Counted from the first letter of the stretch, positions 1-11,575 are shown. The stretch: DNA of 64,000 nucleotides from Cunninghamia lanceolata (GCA_027924645.1 BSBN01001017.1:10070501-10134500); one strand, 5' to 3'. Translations and numbers: made by a program. The notes: generated from the letters alone by a model not told the origin.

Positions 1-15
1 GCAACACACAGAGAA

Positions 16-43
16 CGAGCTAGGGCGCCGTCGCCCTAGCTCG
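16..43. repeat. Perfect GC-rich hairpin, 12-bp arms, 4-nt loop
   Basis: Bases 16-27 (CGAGCTAGGGCG) are exactly complementary to bases 32-43, with the loop CCGT between them. It is much more GC-rich than the flanking DNA. It could be a cruciform or RNA hairpin, or the terminus of a small element whose other end is outside the window. Confidence 0.8.
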
Positions 44-212
44 GCTTGCAGAGCACGTGAACGCCATCATGTTTCACCTCCCAAGAATCATATTTTTAAC
101 TAGACTTGAAGAAGTGAGAAAAAAGTTGATAAAATTGTCTAAATTTTAGGTAGAAGTGAAGCAATTTTTAGTCTCTGCCAAAGGTAGGAGACTTTAGTCT
201 TCACCTCTAGTT

Positions 213-552
213 CTCCTATTTTCTGTCTTTTTCAATAATTTAATGCTCGAATCCCGTAGCCTTCTACATCTATGGCCACTCCGCCAGTATTTCGCCCCAC
301 GGAGGAAAAACATGAAAAGGTGAGCAATCCATTTTTCTGTCTTTTTTCGTTTCTTTTCCTTTCCTTTTTTAAAGTTTAAGCCTTTTCTGTGTCTTTTTTC
401 AATAATTTAATGCTCGAATCCCGCAGCCTTCTGCATCCATGGCCACTCCGCCAGTATTTCGCCTCATGGAGGAAAAACATGAAAAGGTGAGCAGTCCATT
501 TTTCTGTCTTTTTTCATTTCTTGTCCTTTCCTTTTTTAAAGTTTTAGCCTAT
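213..552 (+). repeat. Direct tandem duplication, period 167 bp
   Basis: A block with a pyrimidine-rich stretch, a short ATG exon and a GT donor occurs twice in tandem. Equivalent start codons at 272 and 439 are 167 bp apart. The copies differ by scattered substitutions, so the duplication is not very recent. Confidence 0.85.
272..486 (+). other. Duplicated candidate first exon (two copies, each 16 codons)
   Basis: Each copy starts at an ATG (272 and 439) and encodes MATPPVFRP, two variable residues, then EEKHEK (truncating the second variable residue differently: PTEEKHEK in copy 1, LMEEKHEK in copy 2). Each is followed at once by the strong donor sequence GTGAGC (320 and 487). The upstream sequence is pyrimidine-rich. 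I do not recognise the protein and could not find a downstream exon that continues it convincingly. It may be the 5' end of a gene with very long introns, or a captured and duplicated first exon. Conserved reading frame and donor in both copies support an exon; everything beyond that is inference. Confidence 0.35.
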
Positions 553-1106
553 TAGCGTGTTTTTAATCTTGTGTGTTGATTTATGGAATACCTGGTTTTT
601 TTTTGTATCAGTTGGCTTGGAGCTAAGTATTAATATCAGTTGGCTCAGATACTCGTTTGAGTATATTTGTAGACTATCAGAAAATATAAATGAAAAAAAA
701 AATGCAGTTTTGTTGTGTTTTGGAATTCAGCTGCTTTTGTATGATCAGCTACACTGGGGTTTAGTATGTCTTTCATATCCGTCTTCACATTGAGCATCTT
801 TATTAAAGTTTGATAAGACAGCGTAGGTGTATCATTTTTAGACGGTAAAGCTCAATCTTGTCTAGGGTTTCAGCACAATATTTTTGCGTTTTGACAGCCT
901 GTATGTTGACAATCGGCCAATTTGTGATGTTTCTTTGAAGGTATGGTCTTGTTTTGGGTGTATGATAAACAGATTCTTGTTTTTCCTTTATCAAATATCA
1001 ATATAAAGTTTTTCCATTAAAATTGCTATAATATTGCTGTTATTTATGAGCTGTTAGGAGATTCTAATCATTCTTCTTGATTGAATTTTCTCTGTTATTT
1101 CATTAA

Positions 1107-1352
1107 GGTGGCTTTATATGCCCTGAGCTTTGGCATGCCTGTGCTGGTCCTTTGATCACCCTGCCTCACAAGGGCAGCCATGTCGTGTATTTTTCTCATG
1201 GCCATTTGGAACAGCTCACAGACAACAATGGTGGCATCGATAAGTTTAGCTCTGGATCCTTTTGCAGGTTCACCACACCTGTTGCATCAATGGCTGAGGA
1301 AGAACCAACTGTGTCATCCTTGAATGTAGAGGAAACATCCGTTGCTCAGTAA
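1107..1352 (+). pseudogene. Auxin response factor exon fragment (ARF3/ARF4-like)
   Basis: The frame that opens after an AG at 1105-1106 reads [16 protein letters not shown], then TLPHKGS.VVYF..GHLEQL. This is the invariant N-terminal block of auxin response factors that precedes the B3 DNA-binding domain, and the GHLEQ spelling resembles ARF3/ETTIN and ARF4. ARFs are nuclear transcription factors that bind auxin-response elements. A possible donor (AG|GTTCAC) falls at 1267/1268, just after FCR, a position where plant ARF genes plausibly have an exon boundary. Without splicing the frame runs on to a TAA at 1350-1352. An in-frame TAA lies immediately upstream at 1104-1106. No B3, middle or PB1 region was found downstream, so this is a single displaced exon, probably a fragment and not a working gene. 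Confidence 0.7.
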
Positions 1353-1785
1353 TTTTTTTGGGTGTTTAAATCATGCATTTTACATTACATAATGTAGAAA
1401 CAAAAGTGCCAGATAGAAAAATCAAGCCTTGATTAGTTCTTGTTTTGTTTGAAATCATGCATCTACATTACATCATGCAGAACAAAAGAGTTAGAAATAA
1501 AATCAAGCCTTCCTTGGTATATGTTTTTGGTTGAAATCATTCATCATTCATTACATCAAAATTTAGCCTTGTTCAATGTTTTTATTTGGGCTGAAATCTA
1601 TCCGTCTATTGATGGTAAAATAAGCCATGGTTTCTGATTTAGGGCACAGAGGAAAAAATGGCTTTGTAATGGAAGGATTAATGGCAGCACAAGTCGGGCG
1701 GAAAGAGTGGAGAATGGTGATGGAAAGTTCAGGTGGGTGGGGGGAGAGCAATAACAATAGTATGAGTTGTCACTTATAACTCAGA

Positions 1786-2029
1786 ATGGAGTTTTGGCTA
1801 GAGTTTCTTGCAAGCACCTGGGGAAGAGAGTTTGTTGCTGGTGGGTTTGGAGGGATGGCAGGTGTTCTTGCAGGGCACCCACTTGATACTCATAGAATTC
1901 GTTTGCAGCAACCCATGAATTCAACAAGGCCTTCTGCTTTGCAATTGGTGCAGAATATTGTCAACAAAGAAGGCCCTTTTGCTCTCTATAAGGGCATGGG
2001 TCTCCCCCTCGCTACAGTTGTTTTTTTAG
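1786..2029 (+). CDS. Mitochondrial carrier (SLC25), BAC2-like basic amino-acid transporter, first exon
   Basis: The 81-codon exon begins MEFWLEFLASTWGREFVAGG and has the first mitochondrial-carrier repeat: the GGFGGMAGVLAGHPLD helix, the signature P-x-D-x-x-[RK] (HPLDTHRIR), and the EGPFALYKGMGLPL block. The N-terminal wording matches plant BAC2, an inner-mitochondrial-membrane arginine/basic amino-acid exchanger. Other carrier subfamilies usually lack the WGREFVAGGFGG opening. The ATG is the natural start because the homologue begins at the same place. The exon ends at a good donor, AG|GTTAGT, at 2029/2030, and reading through gives a stop at 2032. The family protein is about 300 residues with three repeats. 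Only the first half-repeat is visible here, so the gene is either truncated or continues outside the window. The usual FQ at the exon end is FL here. Confidence 0.72.
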
Positions 2030-4510
2030 GTTAGTCACTACTTTCTCATTTTGTGCTTGTAAATTTGATAACATTTAAAAGTGGCAGTAGTTTTCTAACA
2101 CAGGGTTTTGTCTTCTTTAGAAATGAGCGTTGCAACCTTAACCTTTGAATCCAAAAATAAGAAAATATATCTGCGCTGAGACTTTCCCCAAACTTTCAAA
2201 TAACAGGGTCGGAGGAATAGTAATCCTAAACGCTAAGTTTACTGAAACCCTTGGAAATTTTTCTTAACATGTGACAAAAGTTGCAATAATAAGCTCCAGA
2301 TCCCCTTAATGAGCATAACTGCAAACTATTTTGCCAATAGGTGCAGCCAGAACTAGAAGATTGTTGCAGAAAAGAAAACCTAAGGTGAGGTTTCAGGAAA
2401 AGCCCTTCTGCTCATCCTACATGAGTTGAAGACGTGCAAGTGAGAGTCAACATTGTTTGTGGAAATTCCTAAAATGAATTTGGCGTTATATGATGATGTG
2501 CTCTTACCATCTTGTGTAGTTTTGGGCTTTTTGCAGAAAATGTATCAGGTAAGCAATTAAAACATTTCTTCCCATGAGAAGCCCCAATCTTTTGAGGACT
2601 CACAGGGAAGATCTCTCCAAGGAACAAGTCTTCCTGTAGATGCCTGCCTGGTTTTAACCACAGATCCCAAGCCACATCTCCGATGGACTGCAGAGCTTCA
2701 TGAGTGTTTTGTTGATGCAGTTACTCAATTGGGCGGTCCTGACAGAGAGTTTAAAAACATGCCTTATTTGTTTTTTTACTATACATTTGAAAGCTTGACC
2801 TATTTTTTAGCCTTCAAGTTTTCTATTTCTCACTTTTGATGACGAAAATAAGTAACAGAAAAAATACATGAAGAAAGGGAAATAATTTAAAGTGTTCTAG
2901 CTCAAGTTAAGAAAATAAACTCCATTTTCTTGTTGCACTAACCAATTCTAGAACATTGGTCCTTTTATTTGTGATTTAGTCTCCACACCAAAAGGCCTGA
3001 GCAAGCTTTTGGGCACTCCAATAGTGCGGTATCGTGTACTGGGTTCCTATGCTCAATGCAAATGTATTGTGTACTCCAGATGTTAAACTGTAAATACGTC
3101 TGCTTTTCAAGTGTCTATCTGGCAACTGGTGAACTAGTCTTGTAATCTCATCAATTAAGATTCTCCTCTGCAGTCTGCACTACAATCTTTGTTTCTTTTG
3201 GCACGTTGATTGTCACATTTTCTGTTGGAATCGCAACATATTTGGGCTAGATTTCATGAATCAAGATTTTAAAATATTTGCCTTTGCAAAATTCATATCT
3301 TTTGTCAAATCTCTTCGGGATAACCTGTGTAGAAGTTTTCTAGATAAATAACTTGTATACTATCTACAGACTATAAGAAATGCAGAAAATGTTTCCCTGC
3401 TAAAATCTTTGTTCTAAAGAATTCCTATGTTTAAAAACAAGTGTTTTCATTAACATTTTACCAAAATTCTTTTTTTGTTCAGTCCTCTTCTCACAGGATG
3501 TTTGCGAATAAATTCGAAGGAAAACAACATATATTTATATCATGGATACTGTTAGTTGGTTAGATTATGGGTGTTTTCAAGTTGTTTAAGCATAAGTGAC
3601 CATAACACCATTGTATTATGTTTGCTTTCTCAAATGTGATGACAATAAGTTGACATATTCCATGCTATGAAAATTTCTCCAAAATCACAGCTATTATTAA
3701 GGTTACCATAAAACATGTGGGAATGACCTTCCATGTGAAAATGATATTTAGAGTTTACATTCATAACATGGCAGAGTGGCTAGTTTACTAACATTGGCGA
3801 GGTTTGTAAGTTGCCATCAGTCAAGTTGGTGTTGAATTTTTCATATGTTCTAAAATAAAGTGAAATTTATTTTTCAATCATATATTAATTATCGACAAAG
3901 TTTCACATTTCACATTTCATTGGTTTGGGAGAATGTGTACATGGCTGTATAAGTCTTTTCTTCAAATCCCAAATGTATTGTTGCGACTTGTGAGTGATGG
4001 TGTTACTCGCATAACATGTTTGAAATTATTATAAAGTTGGCCAAAAATGATCTTCGACTGTTGAAGTGGATGATATTTAAGAACAATCTTTAAATACAGG
4101 GCCTGCACTGTGTCCTAGTAGTTGCATAAGAGCCCCTTGTACTAGGGTAATGGAGCTACAAGCCAACATCTTACTCTACTTTGATTTGTTCCTCATATGG
4201 AACATATAATATAATAGTTTTTCTTTTTTGTTCACTGTATGGAATGGTCTTCTTTTTCATTGCTTATATGCAACAAAAGGTGATCATATAGTCTTGTTTT
4301 TGATGGCATTGCCCAATAAAAACACACTACTATATTGTTTCATGACAAAATTTGCCTTAATTGTCTTTATCATTATGGAATTATCTTGTTTGCCTCATAT
4401 GCTATGTATTGATATTCATACATATATTCAAGTGTTGAGATAGCCTCATGTTATTATATGTGGACAATGCATATTGTTGTTGATTACGTATTCGTCATGT
4501 TGTATTGCAG
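2030..4510 (+). other. Candidate intron of the BAC2-like gene
   Basis: It begins GTTAGT and ends TTGCAG, and is about 2.5 kb, AT-rich and without a coding signal that I can support. The intron is inferred from the splice-site words and matching phase on both sides. No recognisable second carrier repeat lies inside it. Confidence 0.35.
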
Positions 4511-4617
4511 GAACGATCTTCTACCCGTGTTTGAAGAAAACTGAGGCAAAAGAAACGGTTGGTTGGGCTATTCCTGTGGCTGTCTTTTGTCTCCTTTTGG
4601 ACAGATTGGGCCTCTAG
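4511..4617 (+). CDS. Possible terminal exon joined to the BAC2-like first exon
   Basis: After the acceptor TGTATTGCAG a frame in the right phase (one base from exon 1 plus two here) reads GTIFYPCLKKTEAKETVGWA, then a hydrophobic IPVAVFCLLLDRLGL, and stops at TAG 4615-4617. Spliced to 1786-2029 it would give a protein of about 116 residues with only the first carrier helix and a new hydrophobic tail. It does not match the canonical continuation (NAMVFQ-like) of BAC2. A phase match is expected one time in three by chance, so this is tentative. Confidence 0.25.
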
Positions 4618-5159
4618 CAAACGTATCGTATTGGTCAGTCTATAGTGTCATTTGCAATTCCTTTTGTTTTATAGCCATGAGTTAGAAACTTTTAGTGGAC
4701 TTGATAGCAAGCAAAAACTAATACTTTCATTGTATTAGAAATTGGAGACTAGTATATCAAATATCAAATACTTCCTTTGTGTGTGCTACGAAGCGAACAA
4801 CAAATTATTTCTTTATAACATATAATCTCATTTGATTATAACATGTAATCTCGGTGAATGTACCAAAACTGTATATATGTATGTACAACCAAATTTATTT
4901 CAGATTGCTTGCACTAAAACTTGTGTCACTACAAACTCTTGGTTTCTAGACATCTGACTAACTATTTTTAAATGTTTTGAGAGTTTACTCATCCTTTCAA
5001 TTGGATTAGTAAGAATAAGGAAGGCCCCTAGATTGCTTGGTCAACTAATTTCCTTTTCCTCTTAGCCAGTCCAATTCTTAACAACTACTCTCTTCTTGGT
5101 TTTGTACAATGACATAAGTCTCTATTGGCCAGTTAAGCACTTAATGAAATTTGGCTTGT
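4618..5159. other. Intergenic or intronic sequence, nothing recognised
   Basis: AT-rich single-copy-looking DNA with short ORFs only. No family, RNA gene or element end could be supported. Confidence 0.5.
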
Positions 5160-6670
5160 TTGTCTATCCCAAAATGTTATTAGTGAAAGTATTTGATGTT
5201 GTAGTTAATTGTGAGGGGCTATCTTCAAGAAGGATAGATTCAAATGTTAGTGGTTGTACTCAAAGAAACAAAGATGATCTCATTCAAACTGTAGTTGGGA
5301 AGCAAGGCTGGTGTCAATAACTGGATGACTTTCACATTGGATTTCTACATACACTTTCTATTTAACTAAAATATTTTAGGCTTCTTTAAACTATAGCTTT
5401 TCTGAAGGCTAAGAGTAATCAAAATTTAGTTTCAAATAAGATCAACTATCCTTGAAGATGATCTAGAGCTATTTTACCTTGTACCCATTAATTTTTATTG
5501 CTGCTAGATTTGGATAGTTTAGAGTACTTCTGCAAAGCTAGTTTTACTTCAGCTCCAAGTTAAAAAAAAATCATTATTCTGGCATTTCTATCTCATGATA
5601 TTGAGTCCATGGAAGGTTAATGTTTTTTTTCATACAACTTTGAATGCATTCACATATTTAAAAAAAAATGCTTTCTCTGGATAGTATTTAAGAGCAACTA
5701 TCCTTGAAGATTAACTTAGAGCTCTTTTGGCTAGCACCCATTACTTTTTATTGCTTCTAGAGATGGATAGGTCTTAGAACTCTCTATGCGAAGTTTGTTT
5801 TGGTTCAGCCTTAAGTAAAAATTTCTAGTTAATCTAGCACTTTCATCTCATAGGATTAAACCCATGGAGGTTTACTTTTTTCCATATGAGATAGAATGCA
5901 TGCAACTCTATCAAAAGTATATGATCATAACTCTAAATCACCTGAGAGAACATATTTCTTCAATGAGATGAATGGTCAAGTCAATAACTCTGGTCTTGTG
6001 AAATAACCTGTATAACTTGTTTCCATGGAATAACAAATTAAATCACAAACGTTCAAATGATTACACAGAATTCTGATAAAAGGAAAGGCATGTTTGTTTT
6101 CAAGGAATAGTTAAACCTAGTGAACTTTAAACACTGTTCCTGTATGGAATTAGGCTTTAGCAGTATGCCTCAATAGCTACTAGTTTTTAAACTGTTTGGA
6201 GAAAAGACACTTTTTTATCTAGTTTAGCAAAGGTCAAAGTTTTCTTGGTTGATGCATGGCTCTAATTTGTGTAATTGGCTATTTATTACATGCCATCTTA
6301 ACAGATAGCCAATTTATGTACATACAATCACATTAGTTTGAATCAGCCATGTACAGGATGCCACTGAACCTTGTCCGTAATATCCATTCTTTCTACTTGG
6401 GTAATCTATGAACCAAGAGTACATGTTATGCAAGCAATTAAGACCTTGTTTTCATGCTGGGAACACCTCACCTTGTAAAAAATGGTTTGTTTATGTGTAC
6501 CAGTATTTTATAAGTTATAACTCAAAGGGTCATGGCATCGTAGTTAATTGTCAGGGCCTATCTTTAGGAAGGACAAATCTGAGTCATATTGGTGTACTCA
6601 CAGCTTGTCACAGGAACATACATGATCTTTTTCAAATTGTAACTAGGGAGTAGAGGCTGGTGTCAATACT
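5160..6670 (+). repeat. Diverged direct repeat pair (about 5,160-5,330 and 6,490-6,670)
   Basis: Both copies share the order GTAGTTAATTGT, then GGGCTATCTT or GGCCTATCTT, AGAAGGA or GGAAGGA, TGTACTCA, GATCT, and a closing GGCTGGTGTCAATA, with many substitutions between. They look like old copies of one dispersed element or a local duplication. No coding frame is conserved between them. Confidence 0.55.
5405..5905 (+). repeat. Old tandem duplication, about 250-290 bp per unit
   Basis: Unit 1 (about 5,405-5,655) and unit 2 (about 5,690-5,905) share CAACTATCCTTGAAGAT, TAGAGCT, CACCCATTA or TACCCATTA, TTTTTATTGCT, TGGATAG, ATCTCAT and GGTTTA or GGTTAA landmarks in the same order. The copies are clearly diverged and non-coding. 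Confidence 0.6.
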
Positions 6671-9600
6671 TAAATTTGACTTTGCATGCTTACCATCCTG
6701 AGGAAAACATTTGATCCTGTCAATCCATGTTGACTTCTGTCCCCCCTGTTCTGTGGGTGATGTGTCATTAATTATATATACACACAACTCAACTCTGGAA
6801 TGAGATTCCATCCTTACTCATCATACTTATCTAAACTATTCATATGGAATCGTTCTCTAATTACAGACATTAATTTGCTAGTGCCTCAATTATGCTCTCC
6901 CAACTTGATATTAGGATTCAAGTTGCTGGAAAAGTATTTGGATGAAATGCAATATGAATTGATGTTGATGTTATTGGGATAGTTGTGGTTCCCAGCATAT
7001 TTATTCTATTTTTTAGTATTTCATATTTATATGTCAAACTGTAAAGCAAAAGCAAAGTAACATTTCTATGAATTTTCTGCTTTTATCAATTCAATCTATA
7101 ACACATGTAATTCAAAATGCACATTTATTGCAGCATCTCTGTAGTTTCATCAACATCTCTTGTTTGTCATCTCTGGCTCATGATCGTTGAAGTTTGTAAA
7201 ATCATGTGGTCACATTCTCACCTAACAAGTACTGACAACATTACATCATGGCTTTCATAACGGATGTGTTTCACATTTGTAGTGTTTCAATGCCCCTTGC
7301 TTATATCCTCCTTGCCTGAATTGTACAATCGCCCCATGAAAGCCCTTGACAATGAAATTGGCCTAACCAAACAGCAAATAGACATAGAAGAAATGTTGTT
7401 TTATACAATTGCTTTGCACCTGTCCTGGCAGCCCTTGGCAAGGACTGTAGCTGCACTGCAACCCTTGTTTGATAGAAAATCCAAGCAAGAAAAATTTAAA
7501 CTGGTGATTTAGTTTTGTTGTAGGAAAAAGAAGCACACCTAGAGGAAGTCATGGCATGTTCAACTCCTTGTGGATGGGGCCTTTCAAGATCAGACATTGT
7601 TGTAGAGAAAATATGTACTTCCTTGCATATTTTGATGGTACAAACTTGCTCTTGTCATATAACAAGCAATATCTAAAATTGTTCAAGTAGTAAAAATAGG
7701 TTTTCCCCCACTATGAACATAGGTAAATTAGGATTTTGTTGTTCCATATTTGTCTTTGTTTGTTGTCCCATTTTTTAGCCCCAAATCTTTTGTTCCATCT
7801 TTTGCATGTTTGGTGTCTTTATTGCTCAATGGATAATGAATTGGTCTAACAATGAAATTCTAGGTTTGTCCTACGTCCTTGCAGCCCTTGTTCATAGTTA
7901 GAGCCAATTGTTGTCATGAAATTCTCCAACTACCATTTTCAAATTTCGTGCCTTGCATGTAAGTCAAAGTTGTCTCATGTATTTCCTAAATTGGCAAACT
8001 ACCATGTCAAGTTTCATAATTTGAATCTCAAGCATGGGTAATTTGCATAAAAGTCACAATGTTAAATTGGTCAAATGTTCAATCAATCATAAGCACCAGC
8101 AAGCTTGCGAGAAATCAAAATTCTCAAGTCAAAAGTTGAGAAATTACTTTGGGCAAAGTTCTGTGGTTTTCATGTAGCTTTGTAATTTTTATTGTACTAT
8201 GAAAGAACCTTGAGAGTTTGTGTGTTTGAACTAGGGTAGAGTTCCAAACATTCGAAATAACTTTGCAATGTTTACCAACTTACAAATAAACTCAAAAAGT
8301 CTACCTAGTGTGTATGTGTCAAAGATCTGGACTTCCATTATAACATTGTAATTTTTACACACCTAAGCCAAAACTCCATAAACCTATGTTGCTTCTTCAT
8401 ATGAGGTTTTCATCCCACCGTGCAATTTACTAACCAAAACAAAAGTTTGCACACACCCACATGACTAAAGAAAAGAAGCATTAAAATCTTGCATATGTGT
8501 TAGAACTTTACATACCTCTATGAACCCTTATCATTTGCAACATGTTTTCTTGTTATTCCTTGCACTTTGCATCAACACCGACTCCCCATACAATTCAAAA
8601 TTCCTACAAAACCATCATCTTCCTTGATCTAACTAATTCCATTGGTGAAAATTTTTGATATCAGCATAGAAGAACCTGTATCAAGCTAGGGTCTCAAGGT
8701 GTTTCAAGGAGTTGGAAGCTTGACAAGGTTTCTATCCAAAGTTTTTAATCACGCTGACATGATCTCTTCGCTCAAATTGTTGCTTTATGCTTGTCCAGGT
8801 ACCCTACATCATGTTTTCCTAAATTCTTATACTCTTTGAACTGTCTTTTCCAAGTCAAAACTAGGGTTCCCTTTGAAATTTTGTTTGCTTAGGCACCTTA
8901 GTATTTTCACAAATCATAGTTTTGAATTTATCTTCTACCCCTAGCTATGTTACACCGTAGGCATAAAACTCTACTTAAGCCTAAGTATTTGGATTTCCAA
9001 ACTTTTGTTGCACCATTGCAACTATTACATTTTCAAATTAGTCTTGAAACCCTATGATAGCCCATTATTTGGTACTTCCAATTTTTTTGACTTTTACACA
9101 TTTCATTCAAAATCTCAAAACCTTGCCTTTCTCTAGGTTTTAGGCTTTTTGGATTTGCTTGTAGTCTTACACATTTACATCAAAAACCCAAAACCCCACT
9201 TTTTAATCCTCTTTGAAAAAATTCTAGACATTTCTTGCACTCTTGTAATTGTTGCATTATTACAACAAAACTCTAAAACTCCATCAAAAACCAAGAATGA
9301 AACTTTTTCACTTCTTTGGTAATTGCATCCTTATATGAAAAGTCAAAAACCCTACCAAAGTGTATTTTGAACTATTTTTCTCTAGTCTTTTCACAACCAA
9401 GTAAATTTTGGACCTATGTCATCACTAGCCAAGATGAAATATGAATTCAAAGTGTTGGTTTAATATTTACTTCACCTTGGATGTCTATATCCTAAGTGTG
9501 ATATTGCACCTATTAAATAAGTTTACTTAGGATATTAGGAATAATTAATTTTTCTCATCTAAGCATCTAATAATATGTGTATACTTTGAGCTAAGGTACA

Positions 9601-9848
9601 CAAGTGCCACCACTACCTCATCAATCCTTAATTGATGGTAGTTTGATACTACAGGTATGTTCAGTCAAGGCCATCTTTATCTTAATTAAATTGAGTGAAT
9701 TGATCCATTGATTGGAGGTTCAACTCTTGACCTCATAGTTACTGAGTTAACTAATGTATTGATTGGTAGTTAAACTCATTGACTTTTGAACATGGTGTCT
9801 CCTTAAGTCATGTATCTAGGTGGCCTATTTATATGTACTTCATTTATT
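6671..9848. other. Long intergenic stretch without a supported gene
   Basis: Only short ORFs occur. The best is 7,264-7,512 (+, 82 codons); it has no domain I recognise and starts from no clear context, so it is not called. The DNA is AT-rich and looks like old, decayed repeat sequence. Confidence 0.5.
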
Positions 9849-10684
9849 CATTTTGTGTATGCAAAAATATAGAAATCAAATAAGGAAACAATACAAGCAC
9901 CTATTCCATTTTTAAGACACATCAATAGTAAGTAACTATAAAATGCAAACAAAACATATTACCAAATGAGTCATTGTTACCCTTGATATTTGATATTAAA
10001 GTGATTGTAATATGTTGGTTGCTTAAACTACCAGCATAACATTAGATAAAGATGATGGATATATGATGATTTTGACAACATAAGATTACTTTCAAATATG
10101 GATGATAAAATCTTGGTTGATGTTTGATTTATAGATGCTTGGATAATAGGATGAATGGCTAGGATTAAGAGGTTTAATGGATGGCTAGGATTAAGAGGTA
10201 CAAATAGGTGGCTAAGATTAAGAGGTGCAATATGAAATAGATGGCTAAGATTTGATGAGAAGATTATAAGATAAGGACAAAGCTTTTAAGGCATCCTTAT
10301 GTGAATGGCTAAGATTTGGAGATATAATATGAGATCAATGGTGGAGATGAAAAGCTCATTTATTGATTGTAGCAAGTCAAGAGATTCTCAATAATTAATT
10401 TAAATAATAAGATTATTTAATTATTGGACAAGGGATGATGGGAGGATAAATTAATTAAATAAATAAGTTTTATTAAATTAATTTTGGCTAAAAGGGATAA
10501 ATGGATCAATTAAATAAATATATTTTTTTTATTAAATTTAGGCAATAGAGGAAATGGATTAATTATTTAAATATAATTTATTTAATTTGGGAAAGGGATT
10601 AAGGGACAATGTGTTGCAAGATGAATGTCTAGGTGATGTCAAAGGGTTATGAGGACATGGTCAATTTTAGGTGTCTACACATTT
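9849..10684 (-). mobile_element. Solo LTR of a Tat-related Ty3/gypsy element with 5-bp target duplication
   Basis: An 826-bp block, 9,854-10,679, begins TGTGTATG and ends TTTTAGGTGTCTACA. It is flanked by the exact 5-bp direct repeat CATTT (9,849-9,853 and 10,680-10,684). Its last 15 bases are the same as the ends of the two LTRs of the large Tat element at 31-50 kb, and its first bases (TGTG...AGAAAT...AATAAGG) and AATTAATTAAATAAATAA interior resemble them as well. No internal region follows, so it is a solo LTR left by recombination between the two LTRs of an older copy. The orientation follows the Tat element. Its family assignment is strong at the ends and weaker in the middle. Confidence 0.75.
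10140..10260 (+). repeat. Short tandem repeat inside the solo LTR
   Basis: The word GGCTAGGATTAAGAGG or GGCTAAGATTAAGAGG recurs three or four times at roughly 30-bp spacing, with decayed copies on either side (GGCTAAGATTTG). Confidence 0.7.
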
Positions 10685-11575
10685 GATGGTTGATTTGGTT
10701 ATTGATTTCCTATATTTTGATATAACTTGTGTTCTTACATATTGCATCATTTAATTTGTACTTGTAGCTATTGTAACTTTCTTCATGCACCTAGATCTCG
10801 ACTCGTGATTAGTATCAGAGTATAGTTGGTGTTTGGAGTTTTTTTGTGTCCATTGAGGAGAGGGTTTCATTTGAAGCTTCAAATTGAAAGCTTTACGTCA
10901 ATGATTCCTAAGTTGGATTTGAGCCCACCATCATTTCTAGAACAACTAAAAAAAAGTAATAATTGACTTTTATTTCATCCAATTTGGATATTCTAATGTC
11001 AAGTTTTTCCCTTTTTTAGTTGCATATATCTCTAGTAGATTTTGTGAACTTAGTTTTTGGAGCATTTTTAATTGTACTTTCGCATCCAAAGCAGGCAAGA
11101 ACCTATAAATTAACATAAATTTTGTCAAAATCGAAGCAAGTTAAAAAAAATAAAAAATTCCCAAGGATGTCATACAATGTCCATGTGTAGTTCTATATAG
11201 CAATGTAAAAATATATTTTTTCTATACTATGTAACTTTTTTATTTCTCAAAAGAAATCAAATCAAAAAATATATTAAAAAAGTCTATTTTATAGCATTGG
11301 GCTAAGCATTTAATAAAAAACTTAATTTTTTTTTAAGGGGGTACCTCATACCCTCAGCCATGTGGGGGCACCATCCCACAAACCTCCACTTATATAAAAC
11401 AACCATACTTTTAAATTAAAAAAAAATATTTTTATATGGTTGTGTTGATGCAATATTAATTATTGATTTCCTCTATTTTGGAATAGCTTGTGTTCTTTCA
11501 TATTGCATCATTTGTTTCATGCTTGCAGCTATTGTAACTTTCTTCATACACCTAGATCCAAGCTCATGTGATTTG
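10685..11575 (+). mobile_element. Candidate TRIM-like miniature retrotransposon
   Basis: About 120 bp at 10,690-10,810 is repeated directly at 11,461-11,570. Both copies have ATTGATTTCCT.TATTTTG, CTTGTGTTCTT, CATATTGCATCATTT, AGCTATTGTAACTTTCTTCAT and CACCTAGATC, with about 80-85% identity by eye. Just after the left copy is TAGTATCAGAGTATAG, which resembles the Met-tRNA primer-binding word TGGTATCAGAGC with two changes. No coding capacity lies between. Short terminal repeats plus a primer site fit a TRIM. The exact termini and a target duplication could not be fixed, so a simple duplicated segment is the alternative. Confidence 0.4.

Noticed and set aside
1107..1157. Frame [15 protein letters not shown] following the donor-like exons, as exon 2 of the mini-exon gene
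   Set aside because: It is an alternative frame of the ARF exon, whose [10 protein letters not shown] match is unambiguous, and it stops after about 15 codons.
7264..7512. 82-codon ORF on the + strand
   Set aside because: No recognised domain, no conserved context and composition like its flanks; similar words recur as noncoding DNA at 7.8 kb.
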